Below are positions 27,395-36,625 of a stretch of 61,699 nt of DNA, piece after piece. This DNA is from an uncultured Verrucomicrobia subdivision 3 bacterium (lineage in GTDB: Bacteria; Verrucomicrobiota; Verrucomicrobiia; Limisphaerales; UBA11358): positions 1 through 61,699 of the forward strand of contig CAIXUZ010000014.1 of assembly GCA_903922735.1 (NCBI GenBank), given 5' to 3'. The translations under genes were made by a program, and so were the position numbers. The notes under the pieces were generated by a model. It saw only the letters and a program-made list of their open reading frames with translations. It had not been told where the DNA came from and made no database searches. The stretch's first letter is position 1. Each line of letters opens with the position of its first letter.

Positions 27395-28159
27395 TCAAGG
27401 TGACGGATATTTTCGGATGCCAGTCATTTGCCCCAGAAACTTCAGGACAAACTGGGGATTGTTACGCAGATAACGTCCGCCCAAACGGCGCGGCTCGCAG
27501 CCAAACCGATAAAGCCATTCCAACCCGCCGCGCTGCATCCAGCGTGGTGCCTGCCGCACCCGCCCGCTGTGAAAATCAAACGCCGCTCCCACGCCGATCA
27601 TCAGCGTCGCGTCCAGATTCGGTAAAAATTCCGCCATGAATTTTTCCTGCTTTGGCGTGCTCAACCCCACCCACAAAATATCCGGCTGGGCCGCCGCAAT
27701 TTGTGCCACCAGTGATTTTTCTTCAATCCAATCCAATGCCCGAAACGGCGGTGTGAACGTGCCAACAACTTGTAGTTTTGGAAATTTTCCCTTCAGTTTT
27801 TTCACCAGCAATTCCGCCACCCCTTCCGCGCCGCCGTAAAAAAAATGTTTGGCGCCGCTCGTCTCGCTCCAGGCGCAGACGTCCAGCATCAAATCCGGCC
27901 CGTAAACCCGGCGCATCTCGCGGTGACCATCAAGTTTGCCTGCCCAGACCATTGGCATCCCATCCGGCGTGCAGAGAAACGCGTCGTTCAGGATTTTTTT
28001 AAACCCCGCATCGTCCTGTGCCTCCATTACGCCATGCACGCCGGTCACGCAGATATATCCCTTGCGCCGCTCGCAAACAGCGGCGGCAATGGCAGCCAGT
28101 GCCGTCCGCAGATTGAGGACGCTGATGCCGACGCCGAGGATGTTGACGCGGTTAGTCAT
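27395..28159 (-). CDS. WecG/TagA/CpsF family glycosyltransferase
   Basis: This family transfers N-acetylmannosamine-type sugars to lipid-linked acceptors. 254 residues: ILGVGISVLNL at the start, VTGVHGVMEAQDD, PDGMPMVWAGKLDG near 68-81, HFFYGGAEGVAELL, PDILWVGLSTPKQEKFM near 165-182 and GVGAAFDFHSGRVRQAPRWMQRGGLEWLYRF near 190-220. All family motifs are intact. It is the first gene of the minus-strand exopolysaccharide operon and is divergent from a GT4 gene. Confidence 0.94.
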   Translation of the reverse strand: MTNRVNILGVGISVLNLRTALAAIAAAVCERRKGYICVTGVHGVMEAQDDAGFKKILNDAFLCTPDGMPMVWAGKLDGHREMRRVYGPDLMLDVCAWSETSGAKHFFYGGAEGVAELLVKKLKGKFPKLQVVGTFTPPFRALDWIEEKSLVAQIAAAQPDILWVGLSTPKQEKFMAEFLPNLDATLMIGVGAAFDFHSGRVRQAPRWMQRGGLEWLYRFGCEPRRLGGRYLRNNPQFVLKFLGQMTGIRKYPSP

Positions 28160-28238
28160 TTACGATTTCTGATTTAAGATTTAGGATTCCAAAACTCATG
28201 CGGCGCGTAAATCGTATATCGTAAATCGCAAATCATAA
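28160..28238. repeat. Mirror-image AAATC-type leader repeats between divergent genes
   Basis: This 79-base gap between the divergent WecG/TagA and GT4 genes is built of AAATC-type units. Read towards each gene, the last ~27 bases, running into each start codon, match at 23 positions: AAATC, one base, TAAATC, two bases, AAATC, one base, TAAATGA. The same units occur before yajQ (about 45391-45412). Each may be a leader element, a protein-binding site or a dispersed short repeat. Confidence 0.55.
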
Positions 28239-29435
28239 ATGAAATTGCTCGTCTTTGCCCACACTCCGCCGCCGCACCATGGCCAGAGTTACATGGTGCA
28301 GCTGATGCTCGAAGGCTTTGGCGGCGACTGCCGGCGGGCGAAATTGACAAACCCGTTCGATATTCGATGCTACCACGTCAACGCCCGCTTTTCCCGCGGC
28401 TTGTCAGACGTGGGTGAATTTCAGGGCGCTAAAATATTTCTCATCTTCTGGTTTTGCGCCAAGGCCGTCTGGATCCGGTTTCGTTACGGCGTTAAAAACT
28501 TTTACTACGTCCCTGCGCCGGGAAAAAAAGTCGCGCTTTACCGCGACTGGCTGGTGATGCTGCTCTGCCGGCCATTTTTCAAAAACGTGATTTTGCACTG
28601 GCATGCCGCCGGCATGGCCAAGTGGCTGGAAGTTGAAAATTCAATCTTTGCCCGGGCCACAACCTACCGGCTCTTCCGGCCGGTGGACTTGAGCCTCGTC
28701 CTCTCACGCTATAATTTCTCCGACGCAGAAAAACTTTTATCCGGCAAAATCCGCGTTGTCCACAACGGCATTCCCGACCCGTGTCCGGAATTTGACCAGG
28801 TCGTTTTGCCGCGCCGGCGCGAACGCCTGCGCGCACGCCAGGAAGTTTTCTCCGGCCAGCATTCCGGCGAAACCCTCACGGCCAACCTTTTGTTCCTCGC
28901 GCATTGCACGCGGGAAAAAGGACTGTTCGCTGCCATCGCCGGCGTACAGGGCGCCAACCGCCTGCTCGCCGCCCGCAGCCTGCCGCTGCGGCTCAAGCTG
29001 ATCGTCGCGGGCAATTTCGTGACCTACGAAGAGCAAGCGGAGTTCGACGAACTGAAAAGAAATCCCGAATTCGCCGCCACCATCCAACCCGTCGGCTTCG
29101 TCTCCAGCGCACAAAAAAACCAACTGCTCCTCGACACCGACCTGTTTCTTTTTCCGACGCGCTACCTTGGCGAAAATCAGCCGGTCAACCTCATCGAAGC
29201 GATGGCGTTTGGTCTGCCGATGGTCACCACCCGCTGGCGGTCACTGCCGGAAATGCTGCCGCCAGATTATCCCGGACTGGTGAGCGACCAGAACCCGGGG
29301 GAGATTGCCGAGGCCATCCTGAAACTTCTCGCCATCGATAGCAGCGAAGCCGCCCGCGAATATTTCATCACCCACTTCACGCTGGAACGCCACCTCGCCA
29401 GCTTGGCTAAAGCCATTCGCAGTGTGGAAAATTAA
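28239..29435 (+). CDS. Glycosyltransferase family 4
   Basis: 398 residues with a GT-B architecture. The N-terminal domain starts MKLLVFAHTPPPHHGQS; the C-terminal domain shows KIRVVHNGIPDP near 169-180, LLFLAHCTREKGLF near 215-228, and LFLFPTRYLGENQPVNLIEAMAFGLPMVTTRW near 303-334, the donor-binding EXE-like region. This is retaining GT4 chemistry; donor and acceptor are unknown. It borders the exosortase-linked polysaccharide genes on the opposite strand and probably belongs to the same pathway. Confidence 0.9.
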   Translation: MKLLVFAHTPPPHHGQSYMVQLMLEGFGGDCRRAKLTNPFDIRCYHVNARFSRGLSDVGEFQGAKIFLIFWFCAKAVWIRFRYGVKNFYYVPAPGKKVALYRDWLVMLLCRPFFKNVILHWHAAGMAKWLEVENSIFARATTYRLFRPVDLSLVLSRYNFSDAEKLLSGKIRVVHNGIPDPCPEFDQVVLPRRRERLRARQEVFSGQHSGETLTANLLFLAHCTREKGLFAAIAGVQGANRLLAARSLPLRLKLIVAGNFVTYEEQAEFDELKRNPEFAATIQPVGFVSSAQKNQLLLDTDLFLFPTRYLGENQPVNLIEAMAFGLPMVTTRWRSLPEMLPPDYPGLVSDQNPGEIAEAILKLLAIDSSEAAREYFITHFTLERHLASLAKAIRSVEN

Positions 29436-29478
29436 ATCTGTGTCATCTGTGTCCAAATTTGGTTAAAATATAATCAGA

Positions 29479-31146
29479 ATGATTGTCGGTCTGCTCCAGC
29501 TTAATTCGACCATCGGCGCTTTTGCGGCCAACCGCGAAAAACTTTTGTCCGCCTATGCCGATGCCGTCACGCGCGGCGCTGAATTCGTCGTCGCGCCGGA
29601 ATTGTTTCTCTGCGGTTATCCGCCACGTGATTTGCTGCTGCGCGAGGACTTCATCGCGGCCAACCTCGCCGTGCTTGAAGAAGCGGCGAAGGGCATTGGC
29701 GAGGTTCCGATCTGCCTCGGCTATGTTGATAAAAATCCCGAGCGGCCCGGCCGCGCGCTGAAAAACGCGGCGGCGGTTCTGCAAAACGGAAAAATCATCT
29801 GGCGGATGGCGAAAAGCCTGCTGCCGACCTACGACGTTTTTGACGAGGACCGCTACTTCGATGCGGCGAAAAAAGTGGAGCCGTTCCTTTTCAACGGCCG
29901 CAAACTTGGCATCACGATTTGCGAAGACATCTGGAACGACGAGGATTTCTGGCCGGAACGACTCTACCGCCGCGATCCGGTAAAGGAGCTAATTTCGCAG
30001 GGCGCGGAAATCATTTTGAATTTGTCCGCCTCACCGTGGCACGACGGCAAGGAGCGCACGCGGCTGGAAATGCTGCGCCGCGCCGCGCGGGACGAAAAAA
30101 TTCCGCTCGCGCAGGTCAACGCCGTGGGCGCAAATGACGAATTGATTTTTGACGGCCACAGCGTCGTGCTGGACGCGCAGGGTGAAGTGCTGGCTTTGGG
30201 CAAAGGATTTGCCGAGGAAGTTTTGGTGGTGGATTTGAATCAAAACAGAAAGTGCAAAGCGGGCGACGATCGCCGGCAAAGCGGATATGAATTTCCACCG
30301 CGCGAGGAACTTTTGTATTCCGCACTATCACTCGGCATCCGCGATTATGTCCGCAAATGCGGTTTCAAATCGGTGATTCTGGGTTTATCCGGCGGCATTG
30401 ATTCAGCGCTTATCGCGGTGATGGCCGCTGATGCGCTCGGCCCAGAAAATGTTTTGGGCGTCTCGCTGCCCGCGCGGTATTCGAGCGCAGGCAGCTTGAC
30501 CGACGCGAAAAAACTCGCGCACCAGCTCGGCATTCGCTACGAAGTTTTACCAATTGAACCGGCCTTCAACGCGGTTGAGGCGCAGTTGCACAAGCTGTTT
30601 GCCGGCACGAAGCCCAATGAGGCGGAAGAAAACATCCAGTCGCGGCTGCGCGGCGTGACGCTGATGGCACTCTCAAATAAATTTGGCGGTCTGGTGCTGA
30701 CGACGGGCAACAAGTCCGAGATGGCGGTGGGTTATTGCACACTTTACGGCGACATGAACGGTGCGCTCGCGCCGATTGCCGACGTTTTGAAGACGGACGT
30801 TTATAGAATCTCGCGCTGGGTGAACCGGGGGCGTGAAATCATTCCGGCGGATTCCATCACCAAGCCGCCAAGCGCGGAGTTGCGGCCGGGACAGCAGGAT
30901 CAGGATTCGCTGCCGCCGTATGAAATACTGGACGCGATCCTGGATTTGTATGTCGTGAAAAATCTGGGCAAGGCGGAGATCGTCGCCCGCAGTTTTGACG
31001 CGGCAGTGGTGAACGACGTGGTGAACAAAATCACCTTCAGCGAATACAAGCGGCGGCAGGCAGCCCCGGGTTTGAAGGTGTCGCCGCGTGCATTCGGCAT
31101 GGGTCGACGGATTCCAGTGGCGCAGCAATTCCGGCCGGCGCAGTGA
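29479..31146 (+). CDS. nadE: Glutamine-dependent NAD+ synthetase
   Basis: Amidates nicotinate adenine dinucleotide to NAD+. 555 residues: an N-terminal nitrilase-like glutaminase (VVAPELFLCGYPPRD with Glu, Lys in MAKSLLPTYDVFDEDRYF, and the catalytic Cys in GITICEDIW), then the synthetase with VILGLSGGIDSALIAV near 295-310 and LTTGNKSEMAVGYCTLYGDMNG near 405-426. Length and order are those of the fused bacterial enzyme. nadC lies 6.8 kb away on the opposite strand. Confidence 0.97.
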   Translation: MIVGLLQLNSTIGAFAANREKLLSAYADAVTRGAEFVVAPELFLCGYPPRDLLLREDFIAANLAVLEEAAKGIGEVPICLGYVDKNPERPGRALKNAAAVLQNGKIIWRMAKSLLPTYDVFDEDRYFDAAKKVEPFLFNGRKLGITICEDIWNDEDFWPERLYRRDPVKELISQGAEIILNLSASPWHDGKERTRLEMLRRAARDEKIPLAQVNAVGANDELIFDGHSVVLDAQGEVLALGKGFAEEVLVVDLNQNRKCKAGDDRRQSGYEFPPREELLYSALSLGIRDYVRKCGFKSVILGLSGGIDSALIAVMAADALGPENVLGVSLPARYSSAGSLTDAKKLAHQLGIRYEVLPIEPAFNAVEAQLHKLFAGTKPNEAEENIQSRLRGVTLMALSNKFGGLVLTTGNKSEMAVGYCTLYGDMNGALAPIADVLKTDVYRISRWVNRGREIIPADSITKPPSAELRPGQQDQDSLPPYEILDAILDLYVVKNLGKAEIVARSFDAAVVNDVVNKITFSEYKRRQAAPGLKVSPRAFGMGRRIPVAQQFRPAQ

Positions 31147-31213
31147 ATCCCGGCAGCGGCTTCCAAAACTCTTTTAGCTTCGTGGCGGTGGGTTTTTGTG
31201 GTGAAATGATTGG

Positions 31214-32590
31214 GTGAACATCACGAATTTAAATCCGGACACAGATATCGGCGCGAGCGCGTGGCTGGTGGAGTTGGACGAACACCGCATTTTGCTCGAC
31301 GCCGGGATGCATCCGAAACGCGAAGGGCGCGCGGCGATGCCGACGTTCAACAAAGCGAACACACATGATGTGGACGCCATCGCGTTGTCGCACTGCCACC
31401 ATGACCATGTAGGTGCGCTGCCGCTGGCGTGCCGGCAATATCCCAAGGCGCACGTCTTGATGACCGAGTTAAGCTATCTCCTCGTGGAGCGCGTCCTGCA
31501 CAATTCAGTGAATGTGATGACCCGCCAGCGCGACGAGCTGGGCATCCGCGAATATCCGCTCTACACGCACGATGAGCTGGACGAAATCGCGCCGCACTTC
31601 CAGGGTTTCAAATACAACCGCGAAGTGGAATGGCAGGCGTATCACAAGGCGCGGGCGGGGCTGCCGTCGCCGACTCTGGAATTTTTTGACGCGGGCCACA
31701 CGCTGGGATCGGCGGGAATTCTGTTGCGCGGCAAAAAGGAGACGATGTTTTACACTGGCGATGTTTGTTTTCACGACCAGACGATTTTAAAGGGCGCACG
31801 GTTCGAGGATGTGAAGGCGGACGTGCTGATCATGGAGACGACGCGCGGCAACCGTGAAGTGGCCCCGGGCTTCACTCGCGAAAAGGAAATCGAGCGGCTG
31901 GTGGCGGCGATTCACGCGGCGGAAAAGAAAAAGGGCGCGATCATGATCCCGTCGTTCGCCCTGGGTCGCACGCAGGAAATGCTGGCGCTGCTGGCACTGC
32001 TGATGCGCGAGGGGAAATTGAAGAAGCAACCCATCTATATTGGCGGGCTGGGACGCGTGTTCACGGAGATTTATGACATCGAAGCCAGCCGGACGCACCG
32101 GCAGCACACGAATCTGCATTTGAATGATGCCCTGCAACTGGTCGTCCTGGAAAAAGGCGCGGCGGACACCATGAAGTTGAGTGGCGGAAAAATTTTTGTC
32201 ATCACGGCCGGCATGATGAGCGAAAACACGGCGGCGCACACGCTGGCGACGCGGATGATTGGTGACGAGAAGCAGAGTATTTTCTTCGTGGGCTACGCGG
32301 ATCCGGATTCGCCGGCGGGACATTTGAAGGCGGCGAAGCAAGGCGAGACGTTTGTGTTCAGCCCGAGCGCGGGACAGGTGACGAAGCGCTGTGACGTGCA
32401 GGATTTTGATTTGACGGCGCATGCCAACCGTGAGGATTTGCTGGAGTTTGTCGGCCAGGTTTCGCCGCGCGCAATTTTGCTGGGCCACGGTGATGATGCC
32501 GCCCGCCGATGGTTTGAGGAGAAAATCCTCGAGCGTTGGCCAAAGATCAAAATGTTCCAGCCGCAGCCGGCCAAGCCGGTTTCGGTTTAG
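31214..32590 (+). CDS. Metallo-beta-lactamase/beta-CASP RNase-like protein (CPSF73 type)
   Basis: 458 residues, likely a Zn-dependent ribonuclease. The metal motif is His60-x-His62-x-Asp64-His65 (LSHCHHDHVG). FFDAGHTLGSAGI and YTGDVCFHDQ give further ligands, the beta-CASP domain contains IMIPSFALGRTQEML, and ITAGMMSENTAAHTLATRM precedes the C-terminal His of ILLGHGD. GTG start at 31214 by position. It follows nadE by 67 bases. A second member of this superfamily lies at 46653-48047. Confidence 0.9.
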   Translation: MNITNLNPDTDIGASAWLVELDEHRILLDAGMHPKREGRAAMPTFNKANTHDVDAIALSHCHHDHVGALPLACRQYPKAHVLMTELSYLLVERVLHNSVNVMTRQRDELGIREYPLYTHDELDEIAPHFQGFKYNREVEWQAYHKARAGLPSPTLEFFDAGHTLGSAGILLRGKKETMFYTGDVCFHDQTILKGARFEDVKADVLIMETTRGNREVAPGFTREKEIERLVAAIHAAEKKKGAIMIPSFALGRTQEMLALLALLMREGKLKKQPIYIGGLGRVFTEIYDIEASRTHRQHTNLHLNDALQLVVLEKGAADTMKLSGGKIFVITAGMMSENTAAHTLATRMIGDEKQSIFFVGYADPDSPAGHLKAAKQGETFVFSPSAGQVTKRCDVQDFDLTAHANREDLLEFVGQVSPRAILLGHGDDAARRWFEEKILERWPKIKMFQPQPAKPVSV

Positions 32591-32630
32591 CTACAAAAGC
32601 CCAGAAGTCACAAAACCATTTTCCCAAAAT

Positions 32631-32666
32631 AAAACCGCCGGAAAAAAAATTCTTCCGGCGGTTTTT
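32631..32666. terminator. Bidirectional intrinsic terminator
   Basis: AAAACCGCCGGAA (32631-32643) and its complement TTCCGGCGGTTTT (32653-32665) form a 13-base perfect stem with a 9-base loop. A T-run follows on the plus strand and a matching A-run precedes it, so it can terminate both converging genes (the beta-CASP RNase and pilC). Confidence 0.92.
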
Positions 32667-32673
32667 AATCCAT

Positions 32674-33885
32674 TCATTTCCCGCCGCTGACGACATTGGC
32701 AAGGTTGAAGATGGGCAGGAACATGCAGATCACCATGCCGCCGATGATGACGCCGAGAAACACGATCAGCAGCGGTTCGATGAGCGACATGAGGCCGGAG
32801 AGCGTGGTTTCGATTTCCTCGTCGAGAAATTTGGCGACGCGCTCGAGCATGTTGTCAATATTGCCGGTCTGTTCGCCAGCGCTCAACATGCGGATGACCA
32901 TGGTGGGGAATACTGGGTGTTTGCCAAGTGCGGCAGAAATGCCTTCGCCGCGTTCAATATCAAGCGAAGCAGATTTGATGGCTTTTTCCATCACCACGTT
33001 GCCGACGGTTTGCGAAACGATGTTCAAAACTTCCAGAATGGGAACACCGCTGCGGATGAGCGAGGACAGGGTGCGGGTGAACCGTGCGAGGCAGATCTTG
33101 TGGGCGATGACGCCGAAGATAGGCAGCTTGATTCGTTGCGCATCCCAAAACTCACGTCCCTTGGTTGTCTTGATGAAGTAAAGCCAGGCCCAAACACCTA
33201 CCCCTGCGAGCAAAATGAGGTATATAAAGTAATGCTGCACGATTTCACTCAAGCCGATCAGAAATTGTGTCGGGGCCGGCAGCTTGGCACCAAAGCCGGA
33301 ATAGACGTCCTGAAACGTGGGGATCACTTTCACCAGCAGAAAAATCGTGATGCAAATGGCCACCACGGTCACTGTGGTGGGATACATCAACGCCATTTTG
33401 ACCTTTTTCCGTAACCGATCCATGTTTTCCAGATAAGTGGCGAGCCGCGCCAGAATTTCCGCCAGCAAGCCGCCTTTTTCACCCGCACCCACCATAGCGA
33501 CGTAAAGCCGGTTGAAGGCCTTGGGATGACGCGTCAACGCCTCGGACAAACTTTCGCCCGCCTCAACCCGCGAGCAGATGTCACGGATGGTATCGCGCAT
33601 AACCTTGTTGGGCGTCTGATCGGCGAGCGCCTGAAGCGCTTGCACGATGGTGATACCCGCGTCAATCATCGTCGCCAGCTGGCGGGTGAAGACGACGAGG
33701 TCCGCCAGCGCCACTTTGCCGCCTTTGGTCTGACCGCGTTTGGCCATCTTTTCCTTGATCTCGACTACCAGCAGATTGCGGTTGAGCAACTGGGCGATAG
33801 CAGCCTGCTCCGTGGCGGCTTCGACAGAATTACGAATTTCACGACCAGTAGCAGTTTCCCGGGCGGTATAGGCAAATATTGGCAT
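32674..33885 (-). CDS. Type IV pilus / type II secretion inner-membrane platform protein (PilC/GspF)
   Basis: 403 residues from ATG 33885 (the frame continues upstream without family match). MPIFAYTARETATG, then two GspF domains: residues ~65-190 with LVVFTRQLATMIDAGITIVQAL and VEAGESLSEAL, and ~270-395 with FTRTLSSLIRSGVPILEVLNIVSQTV and MLSAGEQTGNIDNML. Three membrane helices are in their usual places. It occurs without other pilus genes here, as is common for scattered pilus genes in this phylum. Convergent to the RNase gene, ending at a shared terminator. Confidence 0.95.
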   Translation of the reverse strand: MPIFAYTARETATGREIRNSVEAATEQAAIAQLLNRNLLVVEIKEKMAKRGQTKGGKVALADLVVFTRQLATMIDAGITIVQALQALADQTPNKVMRDTIRDICSRVEAGESLSEALTRHPKAFNRLYVAMVGAGEKGGLLAEILARLATYLENMDRLRKKVKMALMYPTTVTVVAICITIFLLVKVIPTFQDVYSGFGAKLPAPTQFLIGLSEIVQHYFIYLILLAGVGVWAWLYFIKTTKGREFWDAQRIKLPIFGVIAHKICLARFTRTLSSLIRSGVPILEVLNIVSQTVGNVVMEKAIKSASLDIERGEGISAALGKHPVFPTMVIRMLSAGEQTGNIDNMLERVAKFLDEEIETTLSGLMSLIEPLLIVFLGVIIGGMVICMFLPIFNLANVVSGGK

Positions 33886-34234
33886 ATCCTTAACCCGTGA
33901 ATAATTCAATATTAGAGAATTGCAAGTGAAATTCTCATTACATCTGTCTGAAATCAGCAACTTTTGTTCCCAGCCAATGATTACCCTTGCTCCCTTTCCT
34001 CAGTTGTTTTAACCGATGGCTTCACAGTTAAGCAATGTGGAGGCAATCCCTTTACTCTCTTCCCGTCATGCTGGCAAATCGTGTTGGGGGGTGTTTTCCT
34101 CTGCCGAGACCTGGAATTGTGAGGTCTATGAGGCCATTTTGCCCGCCTCGGCATCAAATGATTTTATGCAAACAGTTTGAGTCTTCAAAGTTGCCCAAAA
34201 AAAAGATTGCAAAATTCAGGGTGTTTCCCTAGTT
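33886..34234. other. Intergenic region with no recognised gene
   Basis: About 350 bases between the divergent pilC and porin genes. A 65-codon frame (34035-34232) has no ribosome site, no family look and no biased codon use, and is rejected. No promoter of good quality stands out; TTGACC at 34235 begins the structured leader described separately. Confidence 0.6.
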
Positions 34235-34283
34235 TTGACCTCAATGGCACCTTGTGGTGCTAGGGATGAACCGGTTTCATCCC
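34235..34283 (+). promoter_or_regulatory. Two hairpins before the porin gene
   Basis: TTGACC (34235-34240) may be a -35 element. It is followed by a 5-base hairpin (GCACC...GGTGC, 34247-34260) and an 8-base perfect inverted repeat (GGGATGAA/TTCATCCC, 34263-34270 and 34276-34283, loop of five). They could be an operator or a 5'-leader structure that affects porin mRNA stability. About 50 A/C-rich bases and a strong Shine-Dalgarno (GGAGG, 34326-34330) follow. Confidence 0.4.
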
Positions 34284-34335
34284 GCTTATCACAGGTAAAC
34301 AAGCAAACAACAAACAAACAACACTGGAGGAACAG

Positions 34336-35517
34336 ATGAAGTTTAATCAATGGACATTGGGTCTCGCCGCCGTCGGAGCCGTTAGCTTGGCTTCCGCCGT
34401 CCGCGCTGACGAAGCAAAACTGAGCGTTCTTAACACCGCGCTCTCCAACACCACCATCAGCGGTTACGTTGATGTCGCCGCCCAATACAACATGGGCAAT
34501 GCTAAAAGTGGCGACAATTTCAGCCTAAACAGCGCGACCATAACCTTGGACAAGCCGTTGGATGAATCCCCATGGGCGGCCGGTTACCATGTTGACCTCA
34601 ATGGCGGCTCGGCTGCGATCACTCCGTTGAATTCTGGCGGCTCTGTCTCGGGGACAGTCACTGGAAGAGCTTACGGTGATAACCTTGGGGTGCGCAATAA
34701 CTTAGGCTATGACAGCAATTTATCCATACCCTATAGTGCAAATGTTACGGGAGCCAGCAGCTTTGGTATCCGTCAGGCCTATGTGGCTCTCCGCACGCCG
34801 GTGGGCAATGGCATTGACTGGAAAATGGGTTTGTTTGACGGTATTACCGGCTATGAAGGCAACACGGCTTACCTAAATCCAAACTTTACCCGTTCCTACG
34901 GGTACGCCTTGAATCCGGCATCAGAAGTCGGCCTGCTTGGAGCCTACAATTTCACCAAAGAAATTGCGTTGCAAATGGGCATTGCTAATCGTGTAAGTGG
35001 CACGGCTGTGGGTCTTAGCTCCAAAGATTATATTGCCGCGCTCGCTTTGACGGCTCCGGAAAGCTTTGGATTCCTGAAAGGCTCCGTGCTCAATTTGCAA
35101 ACCATTCAGACGTTTGATAACGGCGGCATAAACAACTACAGTGTCAACGGCACCTTTGCCACGCCGGTGGCCGGCTTGAAGTTCGGTTTGGCGTATGACA
35201 AAGTTCAAAGCCTCCAAGCTGCAGGCGCTGACGGTAACATTTATGGCGTCTATGCCACTTATCAAGCCACCCAGAAGCTCGGCTTTAACCTCCGCGGTGA
35301 GTATCTGGATGGCCAGAACCTAAGCAGCTACTTGGGTGGAAATGGTGGCAATTACAAAGGTGAAGAAGTCACCGCCACGATTCAGTATGACCTGTGGGCC
35401 AATGTTGTGAGCCGTTTGGAATTCCGCTGGGATCACTTGGAATCCAATCGTGCTTTCTACGACAACAGCTACCAGAACGCTTACCTCCTCGCGCTTAACA
35501 TCGTTTACAAGTTCTAA
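34336..35517 (+). CDS. Outer-membrane beta-barrel porin-like protein
   Basis: 393 residues with a clear signal peptide (MKFNQWTLGLAAVGAVSLAS, cleavage near AVRA/DE) and a beta-rich body of alternating amphipathic strands ending in VYKF, the terminal Phe used by the BAM machinery. TTISGYVDVAAQYNMG after the signal and NPASEVGLLGAYNF/EEVTATIQYDLW strands recall the OmpL-like putative porin family (BBP2). A GGAGG site five bases before the ATG and a strong terminator after the stop suggest high expression. Its base composition is lower in GC than its neighbours. Confidence 0.9.
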   Translation: MKFNQWTLGLAAVGAVSLASAVRADEAKLSVLNTALSNTTISGYVDVAAQYNMGNAKSGDNFSLNSATITLDKPLDESPWAAGYHVDLNGGSAAITPLNSGGSVSGTVTGRAYGDNLGVRNNLGYDSNLSIPYSANVTGASSFGIRQAYVALRTPVGNGIDWKMGLFDGITGYEGNTAYLNPNFTRSYGYALNPASEVGLLGAYNFTKEIALQMGIANRVSGTAVGLSSKDYIAALALTAPESFGFLKGSVLNLQTIQTFDNGGINNYSVNGTFATPVAGLKFGLAYDKVQSLQAAGADGNIYGVYATYQATQKLGFNLRGEYLDGQNLSSYLGGNGGNYKGEEVTATIQYDLWANVVSRLEFRWDHLESNRAFYDNSYQNAYLLALNIVYKF

Positions 35518-35534
35518 TCTGAATTAGAACCTTG

Positions 35535-35566
35535 GCCCCTGCCGGTTTTCCGGCAGGGGCTTTTTG
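35535..35566 (+). terminator. Strong intrinsic terminator after the porin gene
   Basis: GCCCCTGCCGG (35535-35545) pairs perfectly with CCGGCAGGGGC (35550-35560), with a TTTT loop and five following T residues. It is one of the two clearest terminators in the window. The rest of the gap to metF (to 35717) shows nothing recognisable. Confidence 0.95.
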
Positions 35567-35717
35567 TTAATTCTTTGGTAGTTGCGGACATAAATCTGCT
35601 CGTGTTTAGGCATCGTAGTTTATCTTTTAACTGAGTGCCGGCTCGCACCCGCTACCACAATCAGCTTGAACAACAAAACTTGGCATTAGCTGCACTTCGT
35701 TTCATAATTCGCCGCCG

Positions 35718-36605
35718 ATGAAATTTATCCGCGATATCCTCGCCGAAAAGAAAGCCGCCGGAAAACCCGCCGTCTCTTTTGAGTTTTTCCCGCCCAAGAC
35801 CGCCGAGGGCGACCGTGCGCTGCTGGAAAAGCATATTCCTGCCCTGCTCGCCGCCCGCCCGGATTTCTGCTCCGTCACCTACGGCGCCGGCGGCAGCACC
35901 CGCGAGAAGACGCTGATGATCGCAGACCGCATCCAGCGCCAGCACCGGCTGCCCGCGCTCGCGCATCTCACTTGTGTCAACCACACCCGCGATGAAGTTC
36001 GCGCCTTGCTTGAAAAAATCCGCGCACTAGACTGTAAAAACATCCTCGCCCTCCGTGGCGATCCGCCCGGCGGCGGCGCCTTCCAACCCACTCCCGGCGG
36101 CTTTGAGTTTTCTGCCCAACTTGTGCAATTCATCCGTGAAAACGGAAATTTTTCCATGGGCGTCGCCGGTTTTCCCGAAGGCCACATTGCCAATCCGAAT
36201 GGCAAGCTGGCGGACTGGCAGCATTTGCGGGAGAAAGTCGCCGCCGGGGCGGATTTCGTCATCACGCAGTTATTCTTCGACAACGCCGATTATTTTGAAT
36301 TTTGTGATTATGTGACGTCCAAGCTGGGCGTTCGGGTGCCGATTATTCCAGGGGTCGTTGCCATTTTGAGCGCCACGCAAATTACGAAGTTCACGCAGAT
36401 GTGCGGCGCAAAAATCCCGCCGCCGTTGCGGAAGAAGCTGGATGAAATTGGCAGCCATGACGAAGCGGCTGTCGAATTCGGCATCGAATACGCCACGCGG
36501 CAGTGCGAGGAATTGGTGCGCCGTGGTGCACCCGGCTTGCATTTTTACACGCTAAACAAGGCACATTCCACCGTGCAGGTGCTGAAGAATCTCGGCCTCG
36601 CCTGA
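35718..36605 (+). CDS. metF: 5,10-Methylenetetrahydrofolate reductase
   Basis: Reduces methylene-THF to methyl-THF for methionine synthesis. 295 residues, the bacterial length: AVSFEFFPPKTAEGDRALLE near 19-38, FCSVTYGAGGSTREKT near 50-65, LTCVNHTRDEV, NILALRGDPPGG near 112-123, IANPNG region, and ADFVITQLFFDNADYFEF near 178-195. All family blocks are intact. It stands alone, 200 bases after the porin terminator, and converges with the ATP-grasp-like gene. Confidence 0.97.
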   Translation: MKFIRDILAEKKAAGKPAVSFEFFPPKTAEGDRALLEKHIPALLAARPDFCSVTYGAGGSTREKTLMIADRIQRQHRLPALAHLTCVNHTRDEVRALLEKIRALDCKNILALRGDPPGGGAFQPTPGGFEFSAQLVQFIRENGNFSMGVAGFPEGHIANPNGKLADWQHLREKVAAGADFVITQLFFDNADYFEFCDYVTSKLGVRVPIIPGVVAILSATQITKFTQMCGAKIPPPLRKKLDEIGSHDEAAVEFGIEYATRQCEELVRRGAPGLHFYTLNKAHSTVQVLKNLGLA

Positions 36606-36625
36606 ACCTGGTTAAGAATCCGGTT

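Noticed and set aside
34035..34232. 65-codon frame upstream of the porin gene
   Set aside because: Pro/Arg/Cys-rich, no ribosome site, overlaps the leader hairpins; nothing in it looks like a protein family.
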